Positions 22,699 through 32,999 of a stretch of DNA of 64,000 bases are shown in pieces; the stretch's first letter is position 1; each line of letters begins with the position of its first letter. The stretch spans positions 124,001 to 188,000 of the forward strand of contig MVAQ01000009.1 of NCBI GenBank assembly GCA_014825775.1. The letters are read 5' to 3'. Below the pieces are notes generated by a model. The model saw only the letters and a list, made by a program, of their open reading frames with translations. It made no database searches and was not told the DNA's origin. The translations under genes and the position numbers were made by a program. This DNA is from Krasilnikovozyma curviuscula (Eukaryota; Basidiomycota; Tremellomycetes; Cystofilobasidiales; Mrakiaceae).

Positions 22699-25022
22699 CT
22701 AAGACCAGCCCCAGAGTGTGCTGACCCATCGTTCCATGTTGGGATTGATTGATTCTGATCTTTTGATGAAAGGGTGAAGGAGGAGATCTCTAGGATACGG
22801 TCTCGAAGCAGCGTCTTTGATCAGGCTATGAGTAAAAGTAGGGAACAAATGAGCATGGTCTACGTGAAGTCTACAACCACGGCACTCACCAAAATTTGAT
22901 AAAGCTCTTTACTTCCTCATTCCATTGCACGTCTTCATCATCCTTCAATTCAGGTGGATTCTGGTTGACTATGACGTTAAGAAGATCGAATTGACCAATG
23001 ATTGGAGGCTCGCCTGGTTCTGGGAATGGGAATCGATTGTAGGCCGTCTCCAACAGTGTAAGGCCTGTTGACCAGATGTCAGATTTGATGGAGTATCCTT
23101 GGCCCAAAATTCGCTCGGGCTATCGAAAAACGAAGGTGATTAAGTGGTAAGTAAAGAGAGAAAGCATTGAGTTCGTGCAACAGGCGCTTACAGCCATGTA
23201 GAAACTTGTGCCAGTGAACGTATCTGCAACTGAATTTTCCAATTCACCGGAGACACCAAAGTCACAGATTTTGAACTGGCCTGAGCGTGTGATAAGAATG
23301 TTTGAAGGTTTGATGTCTGCAAAGGAGAATCAACGTTAGCACTGAGTGGCTGGAAGCAGTTCATAAATAGCATCTCACCTCTATGAACAATCTTCCTTCC
23401 GTGCAGATAGTCCAAACCCTTCAAAACATTCTCAGCAACTTTACCTAACACCTTCGAGCTTGTCCTCACACCCATCTCCTTTGTTTTCTTAATGGCAGCG
23501 TCCAAACTTTTACCTTCTGCGAACTCCATCAAGATATTGATGGTAGTATCATCTTTTGATATGAATGAGCCGTAGTGCGAGACGATTGAAGGAGAGATAC
23601 AAGTGTTGAGGAATTGGAGTTCACGTAGAATTTGACGGTGAATTGAGGGGTTTGGTGAGACTTGGATCGACTGAAATGCAAACAGGAAAGAAATAGAATG
23701 AGACTCTAGAGCAACATCTTAAAGATTGTACTTCTCCAAGCTAATAATAGCAGCAGGAACGAACCTTTTTCGCCATCACCCTTCCCGTCTTTTTCTCGCG
23801 CACCTTGATGACAGCCCCACCAGCTCCTTCACCTAAATAAGCCAAGTCTACCAAATCATCCGGATCAAAACCCAATACCTGCAATGATGACGAGGACGAA
23901 GTCCCTTGTGAAGGCACAGGCGGTGCTTCTCTCATTCCCATCTTCTCCACACCTTCTTCCAATCCTGATTGGCCAGTACCTCCATGGTCAAGATCCCCAA
24001 ATGTTGCTGAAGGGTCCTTTTCCGATATTGAGCTGGGAGGGGTGACGTCCATGAATCCACCGATGCCAGTGCCGTTACCAGAGTTGGAGTGCTTTGAGGT
24101 CATTGACGACGAGCTGGACGAATATGACCTTTCCTGATTCAGGCTCATTCCTGAGAGTGCATTTTTTAGATCAGATGTCATCGACGCCATTGAAGAGCTT
24201 GCTGACGTCGGTACCGTCGAGGCGCTGGACGAGGTTGGGAGGATGGTATTGTCCTGAGATGAGCTTGCGAAGGATTGGTAGGCTGAAGACGAGTTATAAC
24301 CGCCGTAGCTTCCATAAGCGCTGCCTGCATCTGAGTCCATGGAGAGTGGTTTGACGGTCCTATCATTGGGAAAGAGGTAGTCGTCACCAGAAGGTTGGCC
24401 TGGAAGAAGCGGCGGCGGGGGGTTTGGAGGAGGGTTCAAGTTCAGAGATAGCTGAGGTGTTCTGGGTCGGGATGCACCTCCTATTATGGGAGGAGTAAGA
24501 AGCGATAGAGATGGTTTGGTGGTGATACGTGGTGGTGTCTGTAGCTGAGATGTTGGTAACGGTGACGGAGCTGGAGAATTCCCAACGGAGAGTGACAGCG
24601 CAGGCAAGCCTTTTCGACCGCTGGGTTTCGGTGGTGGACCTGGTGAAGGAGCTGGTGACATATGGAACCTGTCAGGAGTTGAAGCTGAGGGGCAGGCATC
24701 TCTTTCACCGAGGAAAGGGATCGAGGGGGAAGAAGCGCTCTCCGTTGCAGCAGCGAAAGGCTCGATGATCGCTTGACCAGAAGCAGACGTCCACCCATTC
24801 TCTCCTATCTGATCCACATTGATACCTGGGACCTATGTATCATACGAGAAGCAGATGGTCAGCGCAGAAGCTCTTTCACCGCAGATCTCGACCTGAGAAA
24901 GGGATGAGTTTCCCCAAGCTCACATTTCCAGGTGGAATTCCTAGCTGCAAGGCAGGTCTTGGCCTGGGTCCACCCAAAGCTCGACCCCCAACTGGTCGAC
25001 GAGGTGTGCCATTCGATGCCAT
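22699..25022 (-). CDS. MKK2: MAP kinase kinase of the cell-wall-integrity pathway (MKK1/2 type)
   Basis: Dual-specificity kinase between Bck1 and Mpk1/Slt2. The N-terminal exon reads [18 protein letters not shown] and is followed by a proline/serine-rich regulatory region of about 350 residues. The kinase domain starts at [18 protein letters not shown] (P-loop G-E-G-A-G-G) with the ATP-binding Lys in [21 protein letters not shown] is the catalytic loop, split by an intron, and CDFGVSGE is the DFG motif. The activation loop is [14 protein letters not shown], with Ser/Thr at MAPKK phosphosite positions. After [19 protein letters not shown] it ends [28 protein letters not shown]1/2 rather than Ste7 or Pbs2 is judged from the [14 protein letters not shown] and [10 protein letters not shown] segments. 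Six or so introns; the one after VMAKK uses a GTTCGT donor. Confidence 0.88.
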
Positions 25023-25486
25023 CGGCAGAGTTTTGCAAGTTGCGGGTGCTGGTGGGGGTTGAGGAGAGAGAAGGTCAAGGCGACTTCACTTCGCGAGCAT
25101 GAAAGTGAGTAGGAGCCGGTGGCCCAAGGAAATTGGTCAGCTAAAAAGACCAACGTGATGGACTTCTTGTTTCCAAACGTAATTCAGAAGCGGAGTGTGT
25201 CGCAGATAAAGGTCTCAATCTGAACCTTGACTTTCACCGTCGCATCGCCTTGTTCGCGGCCAAGTACATTATTCTGAGAAGGAGCGCTCTTTGTGGGGTT
25301 TGTGGGGAATACAAGCCAGAAGGAAGTAGAATAGGAAATGGAATAGACCAAATTCTAGCTTCGCGAAATAAAACCGTCACGTTCACTTCCTCAAACGCTT
25401 GGCCTAGCGTCACAGACGTGAAACGCACCGTCGGCGGCGTCTCCCCAGCCGTAAAAAGGCATCGCATCCGGCCCCCCGAGCAGAGA
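25023..25486. promoter_or_regulatory. MKK2 upstream region
   Basis: Between the MKK2 start and the gamma-glutamyltransferase stop, both on minus. It presumably contains the MKK2 promoter and 5' UTR. I see no TATA box or other gene in it. Confidence 0.5.
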
Positions 25487-28212
25487 TTAGATCTCAGCAG
25501 CTGCTTGTCCATCTGCAGTGACGAAAAAAGAGCAGTTAGCGTTGATATTGACTGAGGCGCCGTCACCGGACAAACGCATCCACTCACCTCCTCTCAAATC
25601 AGAACCGGCTCCCCAAATTCTCGTGCCAGTAGTCTGATCGATGAACTGCTGAATAATTTGTCCTCTACCGAGCGTCGCTCTAGAGAATCCATTTGCTGCT
25701 CGAGCATCTACAAAAGGTGTTTAGGCCTGTAAGAAACCAGGCTAGGGTTGATAGTAACTAAATAGGGATAATGCTTACCGTGGCCCATTTCAATCAACTT
25801 ATCGATCGTACTCTGTGGAATACCCTCTTCGATCCACACTTCCGAGTCGATATCTGCAATCAAAAGAAGTAAGTCAGTATCGCTTGTGTGCGCAAGGAGG
25901 AGAGCGGGATGGACGGACCACCAGCTTTATCGGTCTGAACAGTACCCGCTTCAGGTAGTCCAGCTGAGATACAGAAACGAGGAGCATCCAGGGCGGCTTG
26001 AGGGGACATTCTGTGCGAGGAGAGAAGTAGAGATGGGCAAGTTAGCTCTGGAATAATGGAGATTGGAAAGCTTGAATATAAAAACGCACCCTCTCAGGAC
26101 ATTAAGAAGAACCTGAACATGTCCTTGTGGCTGCATGAAACCACCTTTGACGTCCAGCCAGCACACGAATCAGTACAGCGACAACAAAGAACGAACCCTA
26201 CGATCACTCACCCATGACACCATAACTCATAAACAACTCCCCTCCCCTGGTAGCAATAGCAGGGATAATGGTATGGTACGGTCTCTTCCCTCCAACCAGC
26301 TCATTTGGGTGGCCTTCGACGAGGGTAAAGCCTGTACCTCGGTTCTGAAGCGTGAACCCACATCCTTGTGGGATGGCACCTGTTCCGAAACCGGCGTAGT
26401 TCGAGGCAATGAATGAGCAAGCATTACCATCTTTGTCGGCCTGTATAAATAGTAAGAGTCAGGACCACAATGGAGCGGTGGAGTCGGAGGAGGAGGCCGC
26501 TCACGGTGGTGAAATAGACCGTGTCAGTTGAGTGGACTGGAGATCCGTGGTTGACGTCCTTGATTGATTGAGATGGGTCGAACAATTTAGCTCTAGCAGT
26601 CAAGTACTCTTTGCTCAGAAGCTCCTTGACTGGGATCTCAGTGTGTTCGGGATCGGAGACGAAGAATCTTTTAGAAAACGAAGCGTTCACAGTCAGTTGC
26701 TTATCCCGCGCGGCATGCACATCACGAGAAGACCCAGAAGCTCACCTTGAATCAGCAAAGGCCAGCCTCAAAGTTTCGATAAGACAGTGGAGATATTCTG
26801 GAGAGTTATGCTCCATCTCAACCAACTTCTTGATGCCCCCACCCAAGTTGTCGATCTCATCCAAGATGCCTAGCGCGATGAGCGCAGTAAGACCTTGGCC
26901 GTTTGGTGGACATTCATATACTGTTACATCGTTCTTGTAGGTGTATTTGATGGGCTCGATCATGGTTGCCGTATGGGAGGCGAGATCTTCCATAGACATC
27001 TTTCCACCTTGAGACTACGAAAGGGAGAAAGGGACGGTCAACCCCTACGAACGTTTCGGTTCTTTGTTGTGTGAACAAAAGAAGCTCACTTGAATTAGGT
27101 CAACAATCGCTTGTGCAATTCTACCTTGGTAAAACCCGGCGAGTCCTTTTTCCGCAACGCTTCTGAATGTCAATGCCAAGTCAGGGAACTTCATGAGCTC
27201 TCCCACCTTTGGAGCACGTCCACTAGGGTGAAGCATGGCAGCAGCGTTAGGCGAGGCGTTCTTAATCAAGGCTTCAGACCTCTGCCACGCGCGGGCATGA
27301 AGCTCAGAGACAGGGATGCCTTCTTCAGCCAGACGGATGGCAGGTGCGAGGATCTGGCTCATGGTGAGTTTTCCAGAACCAAACTCTTCTACCGTCTTGA
27401 TCCAACCTGAGGCCGCTCCGGGTACAGTGACGCTGTTAAGGTTGGTTAGAGGAATCGTGCGACCGTTAATGCCAATGGAGCGAAGGTATGCCAGGTTAAG
27501 GTCCTTCGGAGCTCTTCCAGATGCATTGATACCTACAGAGTCCAGTTGATGGAGCGGTAAGCCTAATGGTCTGTAGACGGGAGCCATTGAGAAGTGGTGG
27601 ACTAACCCTTGACGGTCTTCGCCTTAGCGTCCCAAAACAAACAGAACACATCTCCTCCAATACCAGTACAGGATGGTTCCGTCACATTCAACGCAGCAGC
27701 AGTTGCAACAGCAGCGTCAGCTGGATGAAGACAGCAAGACGGGACAAAATGGTGCGAAGTCAGCCACTCCGTGCTGGTTCAGAAAGCACATTCAAGTGAG
27801 ACGATGAACTGACCAGCGTTACCACCCATTCTAAGGATTTCAAGACCAGCCTGGGAAGCCTGAGGCTGTGAGGCTGCGACCATCCCTTTGGTTCCCCTAC
27901 GGCCATACACCCAGTCGGGTACGAGCGAAGAGACGCATGAAGCACGCATTCCATAGGAAAGGCAAGGTCAGATCTCCTTCCAATGAGTTCATTCATATGA
28001 GAAACAGCTTCCACGCACCAGATGACGGATCTTCGAGAAGGATATGGAGCAAAGTCAGGATCTTTTGGCTTAAAGTCGCCCTCGTAGTTCAAGCTGCCTT
28101 CGTTCATCTTCTTTGGGTCGACAACAGCGGCCATGGTGCTGGTGCTGGTACTTGAGGGATCTGTGGTAAGGCTGAGGTTGATGTTGAGCGTTGGAAGGCT
28201 GACAAAGGACAT
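25487..28212 (-). CDS. Gamma-glutamyltransferase (glutathione hydrolase-like)
   Basis: Ntn-hydrolase that transfers or hydrolyses the gamma-glutamyl group of glutathione. The N-terminal part has [23 protein letters not shown] and ILRMGGNA, then [21 protein letters not shown]. The middle contains [11 protein letters not shown] and YECPPNGQG. The small-subunit start is [20 protein letters not shown], where the Thr-Thr after Phe fits the autoprocessing nucleophile position. It ends [14 protein letters not shown]. The last intron (about 25509-25586) separates GSDLRG from DGQAAAEI. There is no signal peptide or membrane anchor, unlike classical secreted GGT; the overall pattern resembles the bacterial YwrD-like branch, which also occurs in fungi. 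The start could instead be the later Met of MAAVVDPKK. Confidence 0.88.
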
Positions 28213-28567
28213 CTAGTTGGCCAGCAACCCTTTTTTCGACCGCGTCGGGTGCGGGCGGCGATCAACAGGATAAGTGGGAAAAATATCGACAAATTGGAGT
28301 AAATACCAGTCCAGTTTTGCCAGATTGATTTGTGTATCTTTCACTTGCTATTACACTGGCATAAACTACAAACGCCCCCTTTGATATCTTTGTTTGCTCT
28401 TATTGTTGCCGAGCAGCGCGCGATGGGTGATGACCACCTTCCTGACTTGTTTGTCGAAGGATTAAAGGATGTTGAGGAATGAGCGCATCATCGGATTATT
28501 AAGTGTTTGTAAATCTTGAGGCTTGACTGAGGAATGAGCTGAAGCGACAGAAACATTGTGACATCGC
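28213..28567. promoter_or_regulatory. Gamma-glutamyltransferase upstream region
   Basis: Non-coding stretch between the gamma-glutamyltransferase start and the bS18m stop, both minus. I see nothing distinctive in it. Confidence 0.5.
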
Positions 28568-29410
28568 TTAAAACGTGTATGAAGTATTTCCCTTCTTGAC
28601 GGTCCCACCCAACTGACCCAGACCCTTCTGCTTCTGTCTCTCCACACTTCCATTATGCCACTGGCCCAGCAGACCAGCAGACTGCCCTCTTACAATGGCT
28701 GTCTTCAATTTTTTGTAGTTCTTCTCGCTCACACCACATTCTGCCCTGCTCTTGATGTTGCCGACTCGGTCCTGAAACGACTGGAGTAGAGGAACATTGA
28801 GATATTCTTCCTTTGGGTCGATGCCCGTGATCTCAAACGGGTCGAGTAGGTGGGCGACGTTGTTGGAGAAACCGAGAACCTTCTTGGACGCCAGTCGCAC
28901 TTTCATGCCGTTGTCCTCCCGACGTTGTAGTGGACCGAAACGAGATGGATTGAGAATCTTTGTTGAAAGGCCAACTAGTTACTATCCTGCAACGCTGAGC
29001 TGGTCGGAGGCGAAAGAGTGACACAGAAAGGAAATACTCACGCTGTCTCGTCGGAAACGATCTTGTCGGTTCCCTCTCTGCTGTTCCTGACTAGGAGGAG
29101 CACCACCTAGATTCCGCATCGATAAGATGGCACCGTCATATCATGCAAAAAGAGGTAACGGCTCAGCACATCGCGACAGAAAAGAAGCAAAAAAGAGAGC
29201 AAACTCACGCTGGGGCTTCTTCTGTTCCGCCAGGTATTGACCTAACGAGATGTCTCCTTGTCCAGGTTGGGTTGTGGGCGGCAATCCGTAAGGCCTAGGG
29301 ATATCCCGTCGTTTCGAGGTCGTCGACAGACATCGGGTAGTCGAGGAGAGAAAGGACGTAGAAGACGACGAACTGGCTATTGCTGATATCGACCTGGGCG
29401 AGCAAAGCAT
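28568..29410 (-). CDS. RSM18: Mitochondrial small ribosomal subunit protein bS18m
   Basis: Component of the mitochondrial ribosome small subunit. Three exons: an N-terminal Ser/Arg-rich presequence (MLCSPRSISAIASS..) followed by CLSTTSKRRDIPRPYG; a short middle exon GGAPPSQEQQRG-NRQDRF; and the main exon starting ILNPSRFGPLQRRE. The S18 core is in the last exon: DPKEEYLNVPLLQSF, then RVGNIKSRAECGVSEKNYKK and LKTAIVRGQSAGLLG, equivalent to bacterial S18 DYKDVxLLxxYI..GKIxPRRxTGxxAKxQRxLxxAIKRAR. Divergent from EIF1AD with 293 bp between starts. Confidence 0.88.
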
Positions 29411-29703
29411 TTCTGAGATGAGACTGGAGAGTAACTGTTGAGTTTTTAAGCTGCTGGGCGGTCAGGCTGAGCGTCTTCCTAGAGCTCGTTCGAGCTGTCG
29501 ACCAAAAGCAAAGAACAAAAGTCAAAAGAAAAAAACCGTCGAGAAATCCAAACTTTTTGCTGCGAGAGCATGTTTCAGCTCAACCGCACCCAACAGCTTC
29601 AAGAACAGTGCCCCAACACTGCCGGGCTGCATTCTGCTTAGCTCCAACACCTCAGACCCCCCAAACAGCGCCCTATCTCAAACGCTGCAACCCACTTTCG
29701 AGA

Positions 29704-30384
29704 ATGCATCGTCGACGAGCCCCACCACCTCCAACACCTTCGCCCATGAACCTACCTGCTGAACAGATTCTGGCAATAGTAACGTCCATTACTGGCTCGT
29801 CTGGGTTTGTTGTGTCCCCCGTCGTTGCTGGTGCCGCAAAGAAGGAATACCTCGTCGAAATGCCCAACAGGTTTAAGAAGACGGTATGGGTCATCAGAGG
29901 TAAGTGGTTCATTCGCCTTCGATTTACTGTATAACAAACTTTCTTACTGTTTGTTCGTTTTGCTCGTTTCAGGAAGTTATGTTCTGATATCGCTCTTTCC
30001 GGATGGGGATTCATCTGCCTCTACACCATCATCAGCATCGGAAATCAGGGCGACACCGTCTTCCTCTGGAGGAAACAAACTAGCTGGAACAATTGAGCAT
30101 GTGTATCAGAGTTCTGAAATCAAGGACTTGAAACGATCTGGAGAATGGTACGAGCTCTCTCATGGCAGCGCTTGCTTGCGATGGCTGTCTATGAAACTAG
30201 TAGTGACGCCATTATCATTTGGTGTATTTTTAGGCCGGCTGAAGCGACTGTGTTGAACTTATCGACGCCGACGGCGGTTGGAGAGGAGAAAGTACCGATA
30301 GATAGTGAAGCAACGGGAGAAGACGAAGGTTCGGACTCAGAAAACAATGACGATGACCTGTGGGAGAATCCGAATAGAAGGTAG
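29704..30384 (+). CDS. EIF1AD: EIF1AD-like S1/eIF1A-fold RNA-binding protein
   Basis: Homologue of eIF1A domain-containing protein (EIF1AD/haponin), a conserved factor implicated in late small-ribosomal-subunit maturation. The OB-fold is visible as KKEYLVEMPNRFKKTVWVIR joined to GSYVLISLFPDG, then GTIEHVYQSSEIKDLKRSGE-WPAEAT. The acidic C-terminus, EDEGSDSENNDDDLWENPNRR, matches the family tail (EESSSEDDSDLFVNTNRRQ-like). Two introns: one inside WVIRG and one inside GEW, whose splicing restores the conserved Trp-Pro. The start at 29704 (MHRRRAPPPPT..) is chosen; the frame is open further upstream, and Met at 29743 is an alternative. Confidence 0.85.
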
Positions 30385-31214
30385 TAGTGGTATTACTCTT
30401 TTATCTTGGGGAGGGAGGTTATTGTTGTAACTTTGTAATGATGTGGAGAGGGTCAGCAAATGTAGCATGTTGGCTGCTGTTCTGTTATTCGCGAGTTGAC
30501 AAGCAAGCTTGAAACACACTGCAACAACCTAAGAAGCTTTTGAATTTTTGAATTTCTAAATTTTGTAACTTCTGCTTCTCCGCTGTATGGACCATCGTAC
30601 GGTTGAGTTACTTGGGGGCGATCAAGGCAGTGGTCGCCGCCAACGTGAAGAACTCTCGAGGCTCTCTCGCCCGTTGTGAGCCCAAAGCTGCGATCGGCCA
30701 CGCTCACAACAAGTCAATAAATTATCCCACTCAGAAATAGAAAACTTTATACAAGGTTTCAACTCAACTCAACACTTGATGCGCAGAACGAATAATCGAC
30801 ACAGTAACAACGACGAGGGCCACTTCCAACACGCCAACCATCAGAGGGTGAAGTAGGATATTGGAGCGGTGGTGTCAAAAGTAACCTTCTCGTCCCGATG
30901 CTGCAGAGGGTTTTTTGTTTCTGTGAAGTCTGTGAAAGAAAGCTTGTTTACATTTGGTGACGTAGTGTCATGACTCTCATATGACTGTTCCTGTGCGCAG
31001 CTTGCTTTTCAAGAGAGCTTTGAATAAAAGTTCGTGTTTAAATTGGTCATGAAAGAATGCGTGACTACAAAAGATGCGCTCAAGGCCTCGTTATGGGATA
31101 GAAACACAAAAACTATAACTGGGTGATGAGGATTAAGCGGTAGGAAGTAGTTCAGGTATCAAAGAAGATAAAGTGAATCGATGTTACGGGAAATCGTTGA
31201 CGAGAAGGAGACGC
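30385..31214. other. Convergent intergenic region of 830 bp
   Basis: Between the stops of EIF1AD (plus) and VIP1 (minus). Longer than other convergent gaps here. It contains two potential hairpins (30617-30638 and 30673-30710); otherwise I see nothing. Confidence 0.5.
30673..30710. other. Hairpin with 9-bp perfect stem
   Basis: GTTGTGAGC (30673-30681) is the exact complement of GCTCACAAC (30702-30710) around a 20-nt loop. A weaker GGCGA/TCGCC stem lies 35 bases upstream (30617-30638). No gene accounts for it. Confidence 0.35.
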
Positions 31215-32447
31215 TTATGCGGCAGCGACGGCTGGAGCGCTTGTCTCCAATGGAGCAGCCGCTGGGGCAGCAGCAGTCTTCTTGGCCTCAGCGATACGCT
31301 TAGCCTCGTTGTGGACTAAAATTGAGGCATCGGGAAAGGTTAGTTTGAGCCAAAATGCAAGTATAGTTCAATGGACAAACTCACCATCGACAACCTGCTT
31401 TTGGGTGGTGGTGTAGAATTGGAAGACCTTTTGGCCGAAAGGCGTTCCGATGGCGTGTGAGTAGTACTGTTGAGAACGCTCAAAATGTACGCAAGGTTAA
31501 TGTCTGAAGTCTGAGAAGAAGGGAAAGAAACGAAGCATATGTATGAAAACAAGGTACTCACGTCGTTAGCGGTGGAGGAGATCTTGTTCTTTTCGTCGAC
31601 AGCCTTTGCCTGTCCAACAACGGTATTGATGATTGGCTGGACAGTTTCCTGAATCTTTCCAGAGATGGTCTTCTCTGGTCCGACTGCTTTAGCGCCTGCT
31701 TTCGAGTCGAGGTCGTGGATGAAGGTCAAGAACTTTGAGGAGATACCCTGCTTGTGGTCCAAGTCAATAGCCCTCTGGACAATGGTATCAGAGAGAACGT
31801 ATCCGTGAGCGAGGTATTCAGCGATAATGCCCGCCCTAAATGAGAAACAATTGGTCAGGACATGCGGGACATAGAGACCGTGTTCGCTAGGAGGGAAGCT
31901 TACTTTGGCTTATCCTCCTGTGAGAGACCGTTCTCGTCAGAGAAGGGGGTACCGCTAGACACGGTCTCAGAAGAGACGTGCAGATGAGCACCGTCCAGGG
32001 TTCCTTCATTTAGCAGAAGGGCAGTCTTTGCGGCAGACTCTAAAGGGGTAGGAAATCCAATAGAGGCGAGAGATGGAATGAGCCAGAAGTCCAATTTCGA
32101 TACAGCACAAAACGGAGCTTACCTTTCTCAAAGACGATGACTGCGTTCTGGGTCTTTTCTGGCCCTGGTGTGAGGGTGATAGAAGAGATCTTTCCACAGA
32201 AAGAGAAGAACTAGAAAGAACGGGAGGCTATTCAGTGAAAAATTCTCTCTATGACCAGTCTACAAACGATAGTATCTCAGGCTCACTTGATCAATCTTGG
32301 TCTGGGTAGACTCCGGGGAGATGTTAGAGACCTAAAGAACGAAAAGCAAACGTTCGAGTCAGGCATAGCACACGAGATGAGATGGGTAAGTAGTGCAGAA
32401 AGCTCGTTCAACAGCAGCAAACTCACATTGATAGCAAAGGATGACAT
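31215..32447 (-). CDS. VIP1: VIP1-like RRM protein
   Basis: Resembles Schizosaccharomyces pombe Vip1, a cytoplasmic protein with one N-terminal RNA-recognition motif and a helical C-terminal half. Exon 1 holds only seven codons (MSSFAIN). The RRM continues VSNISPESTQTKIDQ, FFSFCGKISSITLTPGPEK and TQNAVIVFEK, then ESAAKTALLLNEGTLDGAH. The rest is alpha-helical: AGIIAEYLAHGYVLSD, AIDLDHKQGISSKFL, DEKNKISSTAND, YYSHAIGTPFGQKVFQFY, ending in an alanine-rich tail (KKTAAAPAAAPLETS..AVAAA). Six or so short introns. The molecular role is not well defined in any fungus. Confidence 0.85.
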
Positions 32448-32999
32448 TGTGAATGAGATTTGAGAGAAGTTTTGGTGTGGTAGGATATGGGATGATGGTG
32501 GTTGAGGAGAGCCTACGAGAAATTGAGGACCTCTCTTTATACGTCAGAGTTGCTGAGCTCGATGATTTGATGACGTGTTTTAGTCGACCGCGCAAAATTT
32601 CCTTTCGCCTGTTCGCAGGGCCGTATGGCGCAGAACCCGCTGGAGTTTTCTTCTGTCTTTTCCCTGTGAGAAGCTGTGCTGGGCGTATATCGAACGAAAA
32701 ATATGAAAACTATCGTGCGCACCACGCTGTGTTTTTGCAGGCTAAAAAGTTGGTATAGATAGATTCATTGTGTTTTCATCTCAGTTGCGATAGAACTACT
32801 GGTCAATATGGACTTGATGAAGAGGTTTTAAGCTGCGTAAAGAGAAGGAGTGATGGAGTAAAGACAGTGATTCAAATAGAAATGAGAAACCAATTCATGA
32901 TGCACTTTCTTCCTCAGTTAAGACATCGCAAGACCCAGACGGTCCTCGTCGAGTCTGTGAGAAATGGTGCAGCCTCTAGAGGTGAGGCTGCTGCCACCC
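32448..32999. other. Intergenic region between VIP1 and catalase
   Basis: Holds the VIP1 promoter and the catalase 3' UTR. The only distinctive item is the hairpin just after the catalase stop, listed separately. Confidence 0.5.
32969..32991 (-). other. Hairpin in the catalase 3' UTR
   Basis: GCAGCCTC (32969-32976) pairs perfectly with GAGGCTGC (32984-32991) around a 7-nt loop, starting nine bases after the catalase stop codon on the minus strand. Could be an RNA stability element; function unknown. Confidence 0.4.

Noticed and set aside
30453..30707. Minus-strand 84-codon frame between EIF1AD and VIP1
   Set aside because: No domain or splice support; overlaps hairpins, so an RNA explanation is no worse.
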